Shown piece by piece: positions 46,525 to 57,066 of a DNA stretch of 64,000 nt. Every line of letters begins with the position of its first letter. Position 1 is the first letter of the stretch. The stretch is taken from NCBI GenBank assembly GCA_022496205.1, contig WTXD01000027.1, positions 248,001 through 312,000 of the forward strand, read 5' to 3'. The position numbers and the translations under genes were made by a program. Below the pieces are notes generated by a model. The model ran no database searches. It had not been told where the DNA came from and saw only the letters and a program-made list of their open reading frames with translations. The stretch comes from Gloeopeniophorella convolvens. Taxonomy: Eukaryota > Basidiomycota > Agaricomycetes > Russulales.

Positions 46525-48333
46525 TTGTCAGGAATGCATATGTGCGCGTGCATACCGCTGGGGAGACATACAGGGTAGGAACGGCACACCATCTACCATA
46601 GGAAGGTAGTATGTGTCCAAGAAAGTCCAGTCATACTGGGAAGCGCTATGAACGATATAGTGGCGTATCGCGTCACCGACACTTCTAGCATACTTGGGCG
46701 AAACGCTTAGATGAACAAGGTGCTGTCGGAGTTAGTTTGAGTGGTGCGCTGAGCTCGCAAGAACGTACCACGCAGCATCCCAACACCCCAACAAGTTCGC
46801 ACACCATCGCCCAGTCACTCTGGAGAATCCAACTCTACAGAGGACCAAGCTGTGCTGAGTACAACCTGAGGATGGTAGCCTAGAACCTAGCATACAAAAG
46901 CTCGCCCACCTGGCGGCACCCACCCATCAATATTCGCAGATCGCCTTGACTGTGCCGGAGTTGACTCTCCGGCGGGAGGCAATGCAAGCAGCTCGATTTC
47001 GAAATCGAGCATGCGCGCCAAAACCTGCGACCGCCGGCCCGCAAATGTGTCGAAGTGGATCCATGTTGATCACCCTGCCGCGAGCCCATCAAGCCGACCA
47101 CACGTATAACACTCCTAGGGAGTAGCTGCCGCGTTCGGATCAGCGTCGTAAGGTTTAGGGCTAGAGAGGGAAGATGTCGAAGGGGATGGCGAGGAAGACA
47201 TGCGATTACCAGGATTGCGCGCCGCAACCCCAAACCTTCCCCGCATGAGATCACAGAACAAAACCGCCCCCGGACTTTGTTCGATCGACGCAGTAGGTAT
47301 TGTCGCCATGATCCGAGCTCAACGCGACGACGGGGACCGGTTGGGAGCCTCGGTTTCTGCATCAGGCAGCGGTGGGACGTACACAGCACCCGTCCAGGGT
47401 TCGGACTTCATGAGTATCCACGGTCCCACGAGCCGCCTTCATCGTGCAATTTGATGCGCTCAGGACTACGCGCTTCGATAACCTTCAGTGTGCATGACTC
47501 GGAGCGGGAGCAACAGAGCGGCGGTGCGTGATTCTTTCGACATGCCGCCACGAGACCCACGGTCCACGCATATCGCCACTGTAGTAGATACATTAATGGC
47601 ATACAGCGCCCATAGAACTGTGGGGTACGTACCCATCAGACGGATCATATGTATCAGCGCAACAAATGAGACATATGCGAGCCCTAGTTCCGTTGTTGGT
47701 CGTGAGAAGGGTTCGAGGCGGATTCTGGGTTGCCTGCACTTTGCGGCCGGGGATCGCCTCGCCTCTAAGCAGAAGCCAGGCCCAGATTCCGAAGGTATCG
47801 AAGCATACGACGAGCGAAGGCCTGGCGATCTGCACGCTGATGACGGTCCCGCTCAACCCGTCTATTGACCCCGCGTCGGGGGCGCGTCCACGCGGAGCGC
47901 GGTGAAAACGCAGACCGCGGTGGGTCGCGTCGGCGTACATGCGCCGCAGCACGCTCGACGCCGTTGGAGGGCGGCGTGGCGCAGCGGTGACAGCACGCAC
48001 ATATGAACGAAGACACGAACGAAACGAGGGGTGGCGTGGGTGGATGCAGGAGCAAAGCAGCGCTCCGAGGTGACCAAAGCTACTCCGGGCCCGTCGGGCC
48101 ATATGGGGGTGCCGCCTGGAGGCGCTCGAGCGACAGAAAAAGAGATCTCTTTGCTGCTATTGAGCGCTGCGGCGGTGGGTAGTCAGCGGCATCCCAAGTG
48201 GACGAAATCCGACAACGGGGCAAACTTGTTCACCGGCGCGCGCCTGCCTCTATATACTGCCTTATGTAAGTATATCGGCAATCCCCGAAAGCCAGGTCCG
48301 GACGTGCCGAATCGGGCGCTTGTCTGCACCGCC
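46525..48333. other. 1.8-kb intergenic region, no recognisable gene
   Basis: Several minus-strand frames (47115-48102) contain short hydrophobic stretches but no family motif. This region marks the change from the P450 array to the GC-rich housekeeping block. Confidence 0.4.
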
Positions 48334-48415
48334 GGGTCGATGGCGTAGTTAACTATCGCATCTGTCTAACAGTGTCTAACACAGAAGGTCCCCAGTTCGA
48401 ACCCAAGTCGAATCA
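48334..48415 (+). pseudogene. tRNA-Val(AAC)-like pseudogene
   Basis: A tRNA-shaped sequence: acceptor GGGTCGA pairs with TCGAATC (one mismatch, one wobble), D stem GCG/CGC, anticodon stem TCTGT/ACAGA around CTAAC with anticodon AAC, B box GTTCGAACC, and a T5 stretch right after (48418-48422) as a Pol III terminator. A short insertion (about 8 nt) at the canonical intron position 37/38 repeats GTCTAAC. The T stem is broken: CCCAG faces CCAAG instead of CTGGG, so three pairs are lost. The D loop has AA where tRNAs have the invariant GG. It is therefore probably a pseudogene or tRNA-derived fragment rather than a working tRNA. Confidence 0.55.
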
Positions 48416-48504
48416 TATTTTTGATTCTTCACGAAGGGGAGTGCGCCTGAGTGGTGTCGTTATTAGAGTACGCATTGTACGATGTATACGTATAGTCTAC
48501 CACA

Positions 48505-49688
48505 TCACGCCTTCAACAAGTCTTCCACAGCAGCCCTGGCACCCTCAATCCTCCCAAACCGCAGCGCCTCGATGCCCTCCGCCTCCTTCCCGATCTCCGC
48601 GCCCGCCGCCATGACCCTCTCGTCCGGCACCCGCGCAAGCCGCGCCACCTCGCTGCGCACGTACGCCGCGAGCACCAGCATCGTCTCAGGGAACCGCACG
48701 TACGCGTCGCGCGCCTCGGGCCCGAAATCATGCACCCCCGAGCCGTCGTCGCGCGCCTCCTCGCGGACCCGCGCCACGTCGCTGAGCCGCGCCGCGGCGC
48801 CGCCCGGGTTCACTGCGCGCCGGAATGCAGGCACAGGCGACGCAGGCGCGAGCGCGAGCGCGAGCCCCGCGGCGCCCCGCGCGCCGAGCAGGTTGCGCCA
48901 CATCGCGGCGGCCAGCGCGGCGTCGCCGCCCGTGTCCTGCGCGAGCGCGAGGTCCAGCGCGACGCCCAGCCCGGCCCACTGCTCGCGCAGGACCTTCATC
49001 TGCCTCGTCACGAGCGCCTCGGGCGCGCGGCCGCGCTTGCGGGGCGGCGGCGCGGAGGCGGCGTAGAATGGCTGTCGCGTCGCAGGGGCGGGCGGCTGCG
49101 GGGCGGGCTGGAGGACGTGCCGGACGCGGTCCTCGACGTCGTAGAAGAAGTGGTCGATGAGGCCCTGGATGTGCGCCTGCGCGTGCGGCGCGGGCAGTGC
49201 GCGCAGGCGCGTCGTGAGCAGCCACACGTGCAGGTTCGTCACCGTGAACCACGACTGGAACGTCGGCGGGAGGTGGCACTCTGCACACACGTCAGCACGC
49301 GCGCTGCATGCACACGCCGGCGCCACGCACCGTCGGCCCAGAACGCGCGGTCCTCCTCCGCGCGGTCGGCGCAGAGCTGCTCGTAGAGCGCGAGCGCGCG
49401 CCGTGCGGCGACCTGCCGCGTGTTACCGTAGCCGATCGCGCCAAAGACGCGCAGGAAAAGTCGCAGCGCGGCGGGCGACTGTTTCAGCTGGCGCGTGAGC
49501 CACGACTGCGGCGGCAGCGGTGCCTTTTCGTGCGTGTATGGTTTTGAGGGGCCCGGGGTGGGCGGGACCGGTGACGGCGCGGGTGCGTGTGCGTAGGTGC
49601 GGAGCGGAGCGGGAGGCAGGAGACGGGGCGCGGGGGCGCGGAGTGCGGGGGCGCGGAGTGCGGGGGCACGGAGGAGGACACGGTGCAT
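48505..49688 (-). CDS. CBP3: Ubiquinol-cytochrome c reductase assembly factor Cbp3 (UQCC1)
   Basis: Two exons, 49688-49331 and 49280-48505, are joined by a 50-nt intron (GTGCGT...GTGCAG) to encode 377 residues. The N-terminus MHRVLLRAPALRAPAL is an Arg-rich, Pro/Ala-repeated presequence. The Cbp3 domain follows: YEQLCADRAEEDRAFWADE, LPPTFQSWFTVTNLHVWLL, the IQGLIDHFFYDVEDRVRHVL segment, and LREQWAGLGVALDLALAQD with AAAMWRNLLGA. Cbp3, together with Cbp6, binds the mitochondrial ribosome exit and newly made cytochrome b in complex III assembly. The C-terminal 130 residues (VRFPETMLVLAAYVRSEV...) extend beyond the core, as in other fungi. The presequence repeat comes from a GC-rich tandem DNA repeat at about 49621-49670. 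Confidence 0.92.
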
Positions 49689-50219
49689 GGTTGTTGTCCG
49701 AGTGGTCCTCTCCCAAGTTGTTCGCTGGGGAGAACAACTTCTTAGTCGAGGGCTGTGACGGCACCTTCGATGAGCACTTGAGCATCGGCCCGAGCCTGCC
49801 AACACTGGGATTAGGGTTAGAAACTCTGCCTCTGATTGGATACCCGTCTCGTCGCTAGCACTCTCATAGAGCCTCTTATAAGTCAACAGGCCACGACGAC
49901 CAAGAAGTTGACCTTTTGTACTCAGAGAACTTTGGGAGGGCGCTGCCAGCTGTCTTTCTCGTTCATGTTCATTCTAATCTTATAGAGCGTGGGGAGATCC
50001 TAGACTCAATTTACGTTGGTTCTTATATTGAGTTACTTCCAAAGAACAGTGTGCGCGCATGCTGGTCCACCACTGGCTTCCAATGCCCGAGCATGGCAAA
50101 GTACAGCGGACGGGACCTGCAACTGCATCGGCTGGGACCCTCGTCCGCGCAACCCTGCTCGCTGTACGGTGCTCCGCGGCGCAAACGCCCTCATATAGAC
50201 GCGACCTAAGTAACCCCCG
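49689..50219. other. Intergenic between CBP3 start and TRS23 3' end
   Basis: Promoter side of CBP3. No gene is recognised. Confidence 0.5.
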
Positions 50220-50785
50220 CTACGTGTGCCCCGTCCCAATCAGCGCCACAATCCGCGCGTCGAACCCCTCGGAGCGAATCGGCATCTCGGGCGTGTGGAA
50301 CGGGTTCTTCATGACCGCGTCCGCATACGCCTCGTACACCCTCTGTAGCACGGCGCCCGCCGACGTCTCCGCGATCGACGTGAGCAGCACGAACTTGGTC
50401 CCTGTACCACGCGCGTCAGCGACAGCCGGCAGGGGCGGCGAGGCGCGAACCGGTCGCGGTGAGGAGGATGGTCATCTTGAACGTCTCGCCCTCGATGACG
50501 TGCGCGCCGGAGCTCGCACCGATAGGCGAGAGGCGGCTCGTGATGGCGTGGATGCCGTGCAGCGTGCCGGCGAGGACGAGGTACTCGTTCGAGGAGAGCT
50601 GCGCGAGGCCCTCTGCGGTGCGCGCGGGCTCAGCGCTCAGCGGCGGGCGCAGCGGGCGGCGCAGCACGCACCGGCAAAGTCGCGCTGGTAGACGAGCCCG
50701 CCGGCTTTGTTGATTACCTGCGGCAATGTGGGCAAGAGTACGTGCTGGAGGGCGGGCGACGCACCCACAAGCCGAAGATGGCCAT
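50220..50785 (-). CDS. TRS23: TRAPP complex subunit 4 (Trs23/TRAPPC4, sybindin-like)
   Basis: Four exons, 50785-50765, 50717-50672, 50612-50451 and 50401-50220, with introns of 47-59 nt, encode 136 residues. The longin-type fold is recognisable: MAIFGLWVINKAGGLVYQRD (first strand and loop), SSNEYLVLAGTLHGIHAITS, the ASSGAHVIEGETFKM segment, then GTKFVLLTSIAET and the highly conserved AVMKNPFHTPEMPIR near the C-terminus. TRAPPC4 is a core subunit of the TRAPP complexes that activate the Rab GTPase Ypt1/Rab1 at the Golgi. The metazoan PDZ-like insertion after the first strands is absent, which accounts for the shorter length. The gene is divergent from the coiled-coil gene at 50957, with only 171 bp between the starts. 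Confidence 0.9.
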
Positions 50786-50956
50786 CGTTGTGTGTGCTTG
50801 AATGGATCGGACGTATGCTGGCTCGTGGGCGCAATTGGTATCACGTGAACACACTGATTCGATGATAATTTGGGGCCAAGCTGGTTTTCTGCTTACACTT
50901 GACCTTCACGCACCTAGAACGCCGATACCGACCAACACCCGAGCAGCAAGACCGTC

Positions 50957-51944
50957 ATGACGCGCTTCAAACGGACCCCCGAGATACACCGCAGGACTCC
51001 TGCACGTATCACATCGCGCATATATGCGCATACACCTCCCACCCACAGCACCCCTCAGCGCCGGCGACGCGCCTATGTCCAAGGACGCGCGAGAGAATGG
51101 CGCGACGATGAAGATACCATCGGCAACGAGTATAGCTGGCTACTACCCGATAGAGACAGCGATGATGACGATGACGCGGTGGACGACGATGCGGCCAGCA
51201 CCAGCGACGACGACGACGACTTTGATGAGGAGGCCACGCTCCAAGAAATTCTAGGCTCAAAGTGACCATATACCACCTCTTTGGAATCACGAGCGCTCGC
51301 TGAAGTGCTAAACCAGCAGGACGCACGATACGGAGGACATAGGCGACATCCTCGGTTCCGTACTCACGGACGCCACGCGCAACATGCGCGAGGAGATCGC
51401 ACACGGAGTGCGTCCGGTAGTAGAGCGCGTCCGCAGCGCCCGCTTTGCGCCTGGCCGCCCGTTCGTCGATGGGCTGTTGGGATTCGACGATGTATGCAAG
51501 GATTTCGAGTCGCGCGCCCATCGAGTCAGCGCCGAGCTCAGCCCGGCTCACCAAAAGATACAGGTACCACGGTCTCTTCGACTCGCTGTGCACCAGCCTG
51601 ACGCAGACATAGGCGGAAATGGACGAACTCTACGAACGGCTCCAAGTAGTTTGCAGACGCGTCGAAGAGAGGCGTGCCACTTTCGAGAAGCGCGTCAAAG
51701 AGCACGGTACTCCATCTTTTACTTACTCCTATCTCTTGTACCTGCTTGCCTCGCCTGCTGACCATGACTCAACCCAGTTGACGCCATGCGCGAGATAGTC
51801 GATGCTTTACCTGCAGATGTGGAGGTGCTCGCAACGAAGCTGGAAAAGAAGTTCAAAGACTCTCCCAAGGACGGCGGTGGCATCTCGAAGAGCAAGGCGC
51901 GCGAAAGGACGTTCCAGGGTGCGCTAGCGGAGCTGCAACTGTAA
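50957..51944 (+). CDS. Acidic/coiled-coil protein of unknown function
   Basis: Four exons, 50957-51261, 51320-51563, 51613-51706 and 51778-51944, join in phase to give 269 residues. The first 55 residues are basic and Arg/Thr/Pro-rich. Residues about 65-95 are a run of Asp with Ser/Ala (a GAC/GAT-rich stretch). The second half is predicted helical and probably coiled coil: MREEIAHGVRPVVERVRSA, DVCKDFESRAHRVSAEL, DELYERLQVVCRRVEERR, EIVDALPADVEVLATKLEKK. It ends with SKSKARERTFQGALAELQL. No family is recognised; the architecture would suit a structural or kinetochore/spindle-type protein, but that is a guess. It shares a 171-bp bidirectional promoter with TRS23. A 3'-half duplicate lies at 56.4-56.8 kb. 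Confidence 0.75.
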
Positions 51945-53113
51945 TCTTGCTGGTCTCGTGAATCTCTTGTTGCTCTTCTGTGCATTGTCATCGTCTCTGT
52001 ATACTCTTGCTCTCGCCTGCGCATACACCGGAGGTCGAGCGAGAGTTCCGGGCAGGAACTTACAGCTTACAAGTGCTTCCCGGCTGTCAAACGGTGGGAC
52101 CGGCCCGGTGTTTCTGACTGGTCCTAGCACCCCCGGACCCTTCCTTGCCTCGTCCACCTCATAGCACGCCCAAATAGACGAAACGTTTAGATTCCAAAGC
52201 CAATATGTAGCGCGCCACCCTCTGTATGTACTGCACAAGTCTCAGTCTTAATGGAAGTGTGGTGCGCCGTCAGCGCGTCCATAATTCGAGCCATCCTCGA
52301 AGACTTCGCGCGTCTGTGAGGAAATTCCACGCGCGCGCCGCCCCAATTCTCTAGATCCGTCGTCACGTCCGTGTGTGGGAGCGGACTTGTTACCATTTAC
52401 ATCGGGAATAGCTACACCTTGACAGGCTGTCCACCCTCCTTCTACCCCTCTCACAGTCGTGGAATACACCGCATGTCTCGCACATACGAACAGTCCAAAC
52501 TAGTCGAGAGCAGTGACAGTGTTGGACAATTGCACCGGTCACCAGCCCCCGACAAGCTGTCTTTGACTCCGGATTCCACCACGCCTCACTGTATATGTTA
52601 GTGAGGGTTGCCAGTCCAGCCTTTTCGCTGCTCAATCCGCTGATTCATGATGTCAGCGACGGAGAAATGCGTGCCGAAGTCAGAGCGACTGGGATGTCTT
52701 TCTACTGCCAAATGCCCAGAATCTCGTAGCGCCCGCTTGCCAGTCCTCAGGTCGTTTCTGCAGTCTCGGTGACCCAGACTCCTTCGCATCCTGGTTGACG
52801 GGAAGCCGAGAACCCATTGTGTGAGCTCTTCATTCCGCCGGACGGGCTATTGGCCGGCGACGTTTTGCGCTCCAACTCATGGAACCCCAGAGACCTTTGT
52901 GAGTCCACGACGCCGGTCTGCCACTGCAGCAGGTCAACGGGAGCGAGGCGGCGACCCAGGAGAACCTGCGTGCGAAACTATCATTGCAAGGGATGAGCGG
53001 GACACCCAGCGCGACCGCAGTAGCGCGTGTCGTAAAGAATGATCAAAGTGTCACGGTACTGTATAGTTTAAGCTGTATGTATAACCCCTTTCTACTCACA
53101 TCAATTCAGCACC
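51945..53113. other. 1.2-kb intergenic region, no recognisable gene
   Basis: This separates the coiled-coil gene from the 3' end of the broken P450-8. Only short frames are seen. Confidence 0.5.
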
Positions 53114-55368
53114 TCAGTTCAGCGCCTTGATTACGAGTCCAAGCCAGACGCCAAGCTCTCCCTCACACATGGGCATCATGATCCCGCTCGGCTTGCGGTA
53201 CACGCGCGTCTTCTCGTTTGGCGGGGGCATGGAGAACTCAAAGTTCTCAAGCAGAGTGATGGCGATCATCTGCATCTCGAGGATCCTGCGAAGAATGACA
53301 TGGGGTCAGGTGGGTTGTGTCAAGGGTGCAGGCGGGCGGCTGCACGTACGAAAACCGCCAGCCTATGCAGCCGCGCAGGCCGCCCGCTGCCGTACAATGT
53401 GTCAGATTGCAAACAAGAATTAACTGCGCACATGCTTACAGAAGTTCAGCCTGCATCACAGAGCGCATAAGCATACACGCGCAATGATAAACGAGTGATG
53501 CAAGCTCACAGGTTGGCAAATACGCCGACGGACGTCTGTCTTGTCTTGTCCGGATTAAGGAACCGCTCTGGGTTCCACTTGTGCGCATCCTCGCCCCATA
53601 CCTCCGGGTGCCTGTTCCAGTCAGAGGCTGCGCCACGCCGCAACACGTTTCCAATACATACCGATTGTAACCGGAAATGCAAAGAAGGATAGGCGTGCCT
53701 GCCCTGATGGGGATGGACGTCATCTGCTCGCCCGATTTGCCCGTGATGGGGAAGGCCAGGGGTATAACGTCGTCGCGGGATGGGACTCTCATCAGGAGCC
53801 AGATAATGGGATTCAACCTCATCGATTCCTTGGCCACCTGGTGAGTTGCTATAATATCGTGGAACATGGAGTTGCGCTACCTTCAAAGCAGCTTGGGTAT
53901 ATGTCATGCTGTCGAGGTCCGCCGCGGTGATATCTCCTTTGTTCCGCTCGCGCACGGCAGCAATCTCTTCCCGGATGCGCTGCTGAGACTCTGGGTGCTG
54001 GGCGATTTCGTAGAAGAACCAGCTTAGACTGTTGGACGTCGTGTCATGACCTGCGAGGAGAAGAGTGCTGTAACCAAGGCGTCAAACGATGCGGGACGAT
54101 GTACTGCAGAAGCATCTGACTAACGAAACTTGGTCAACGAGCTCGTCGTTGGACATCCTGCTTTTTGGGTCTTCAGACGCGTTTGCGCGTAAGAGCACGC
54201 TCATGATGTCCTTGCCGTCACCCTTGATTATGCTTTTCTGGATAATCTCCCGGGCAAAGTTGCGCGTGAAGTCCAGGTAGCGCCGGAATCTGCTGTATTC
54301 TCTCGATGGGAGATATCGGACATAGCTAAGCAACGACTCTGGGATGAGGCGCCATGTTGCCTTGAAAAGGACGTCCCAGTCGGAAGGATATAGTGTAGAA
54401 TCGATGCTAGTGTGGGAATTGGTCATTCTGTGCATGTATCGGGGGACGACAAGAGCTCACAAAAGATTCTGATATTGTTCTGACAACGAAGTCCTGAGAT
54501 TGTCGAGCGACCCAAATTGGAAATCGAAGCCAGCTGGTGGTGTATGAGTTTAGGCCCAAGCCAAAGTCAGGCCACGTACCCCCTCCGATGATGTCGAGAG
54601 TTGTGCGCGAGAACCACTGGGTAACATTCACCAATGGTTGGCCCGACGGATCGGCAGGAATGACCTCGTCTTTCCACTTCTGTACGAGCTGGTCGAGATC
54701 ATGATCAAAAGGTGATGTACGCTCAACGAATGAACTGCAGACCTTCAATGCCACATCTTGGAACAACGGAAGGAACGATTCAATTGGGGCGCAGAGAAGG
54801 CAGGGTTCATGATCTTTCGCTGGCGCTGATGTGCCTCCCCTGGAATACACTTGTTGGGCTCCAAAGGTAATCTAACAGTGGGATTCGACTGACCATGCGC
54901 CCGAACAATCCATTACCGGTGATCATCTCAGTTACGATGTTTGGGAGTGTTCCCTTCGGATAATGTATCCAGACGTGTGAAGGATATGCTGTAGTGCTTT
55001 AGGATCTGTCACCATTAACCATTCCTCCTGTTGGAGGTCTCAGCATACTGAAGGTGACGTCGCCTGTAGGCGTCGAAACACTCACGCCCAAAGGTGCACT
55101 CCGCCGCCACGCGCCGCCATAGCGGCGCATCCACTCGAACTCGCAGTCCCCTACTTCTTTCTGATATCGCATCTCATGGTCGTTCCCTGCATCTAGAACT
55201 GAGACTCATGACGAAGGGTGGGGGATTAGATGTCCTCACCGAACCAGAAGGATTTCGATTCAGGACCTTGGAGCTTTTGCAGGAGAGCGTTACGACGGCG
55301 GAGGCGGAAGAGCTCTACGACGAAGCATGCTGCCACAAGGACAAGGGGCGTGAGGATCAGGTGTTCAT
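53114..55368 (-). pseudogene. Cytochrome P450 (copy 8), frameshifted pseudogene
   Basis: The C-terminal half is well preserved: I-helix AGHDTTSNSLSWFFYEIAQH, ESMRLNPIIWLLMRVPSRDD (ExxR), WNPERFLNPDKTRQT and heme loop AGGLRGCIGWRFS, with the 11-nt microexon at 53440-53450. The N-terminal half needs at least three one-base frame corrections. One falls just after the ATG at 55368, where MNT must change frame to reach LILTPLVLVAACFVV. One is near 54962, where GYI.. must shift to reach PKGTLPNIVTEMITGN. One is near 54783, where SAPQ must shift to reach ESFLPLFQDVALK. Three separate breaks in conserved exons make inactivation much likelier than sequence error. It lies 6.7 kb from the rest of the array, behind the CBP3-TRS23 block. 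Confidence 0.8.
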
Positions 55369-56335
55369 TGGTACCTTTTTGGAAATAGCACGTCAGCTTA
55401 TAAGAGCTGCAACGATGGGCGGCCGCAGCTATATTGCTTGATAGCCGACGAAGTAGAGCGAGACAGATGCTGAAATTAAACGCGATAAACCGGTGCTTAT
55501 CCAATGGAACTGCGGCCAAGCAGCGGATGCAGCGCTCAAGCGGCGCTGGCCAAGACTGGCCAGCGTTACTTCAGAAATCTCCATGGTCCAATCCGATTGA
55601 ATGGGCAATGTAAGTATCTGCACAAAGACACGGGCGCCGGGGACTCAACGGCGCCAAGGCTCGGTAGGGCGAGTTGATGTACCCAGGCACCATCCCTTGG
55701 AGGCAAAGGAAAGAACAGGTCAAGGCCCGGGCTTCTGCAGTGTCAGCGTACGCGCATCCGCCGTTGGCGTACGTCCTATCTGAGCGAATCAGCATCAACG
55801 ATAGAAAGCAGGAGACATCCGTTGAAAGCTCCGGCAGGGACAGACACCAGCAACGCGTAACAATGGATTTGATCCCCGAGACAACGTCCCGAGACAACCT
55901 TGAGCTTGAGTTTGAGCGCTCACGGTAGAATGGGGTGCACGAGACAAGAAAGCAGAGCAGCACCCGGGGACAGCAGGCGAGGCGGAAGTCACGGCCCGGG
56001 ATCGTAGCGTAGTGATTGCGGCAATGTAACGGGCCAAGCGCCACACCTTCTCGCGGAAACCACGCCAGCGGACGACTTCGCCGTCTTCAACGGGCATCGC
56101 GGCGCGCATGCCATATGCATGTGCTCCAGTTTTTGGCACTCGAGGCTGCTCCTGGCTACCAGAAAACCAATAGGAATTGCTGGACTGATTGTAGACGTAA
56201 GTTACTGTGAGTACCAGTGGCAGCATTAAAAATTCGCCGAGAGGCCTCGACGAATTACAGCGGTACATGCTTGCCATCGATAAGTATCGTCACCACCGTG
56301 CAAAGAAGAGACTCGGTCACCAGACTGTTCGTGCC
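55369..56335. other. Intergenic, no recognisable gene
   Basis: Promoter side of P450-8, with a TATAAG box about 30 bp upstream of its ATG, then about 900 bp without a supported gene. Confidence 0.45.
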
Positions 56336-56870
56336 GTTGGCATCACGTGGATACGCTGATCCGATTTGGGGCCAACTTGGCTTGCGCTTGACCTCCACCT
56401 GGCATCCACCGGCGGAACCAAAAGATGCAGGTACCATGGTCTCTTCGACTCGCTGTGCACCAGCCTGACGCACACCTAGGCGGAAATGGACGAACTCTAC
56501 GAACGGCTCCAAGTAGTTTGCAGACGCGTCGAAGAGAGGCGTGCTACTTTCGAAAAGCACGTCAAAGAGCACGGTACTCCATCTTTTGCTTCCATCTCTT
56601 GTACCTGCCTCCCTCGCTTGCTGACCACGACTCAACCTAGTCAATGCTATGCGCGAAATAGTTGATACTTTACCCGCAGATGTGGAGGCGCTCGCAACGA
56701 AGCTGGAAAAGAAGTTCAAGGACTCTGGCAAGGACGCCGGCGGGATCTCGAAGAGCAAGGTGCGCGAAAGGACCCTACAGGGTGCACTGGCAGAGCTGCA
56801 ACTGTAATCTTGCTCGTCTCGTGAATCTCCTGCCGCTCTTCTGTGCTCTGTGTGTGCTCGTCTCTGCGTA
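56336..56870 (+). repeat. Duplicate of the coiled-coil gene's promoter and 3' half
   Basis: 56336-56405 matches the upstream region of the coiled-coil gene (about 50833-50920; both hold TTTGGGGCCAA followed by a CTTGACCT block). 56420-56870 then matches 51556-51990 at high identity, introns included. The approximately 630 bp in between (exon 1 and most of exon 2) are missing. The copy is therefore a DNA-level direct duplicate with an internal deletion, not a retrocopy. Confidence 0.85.
56486..56807 (+). pseudogene. Truncated coiled-coil gene copy, still open
   Basis: Two exons, 56486-56573 and 56641-56807, remain in frame and would encode 84 residues. It starts at MDELYERLQVVCRRVEERR, continues with NAMREIVDTLPADVEALATK and ends GALAELQL. 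Nearly all differences from the parent (51.6-51.9 kb) keep the frame and both splice sites (67-nt intron). It lacks the acidic N-terminal part. It is a gene fragment by origin, but the open frame plus the duplicated promoter leave a small expressed protein possible. Confidence 0.6.
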
Positions 56871-57066
56871 CCCTTGCTCTCGCCTGCGCATAAGCACCTC
56901 AACAACTCCGATCCTCGCGGGCTAGTTGGCACGTTACATTATTACCTACAGATAATATCACAGCGTCGATTGTACAAACACAAAGCGAATGTCAGAATCC
57001 CATAGTAGATCCACGTTGTCTGACGGATAGCAAAAAAAAACCCCCGGAAATGCGGGTCGAAGCCGC

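Noticed and set aside
47115..48102. Minus-strand frames with short hydrophobic segments before the tRNA-like sequence
   Set aside because: They could not be joined into a plausible gene, and similarity to known families is too weak.
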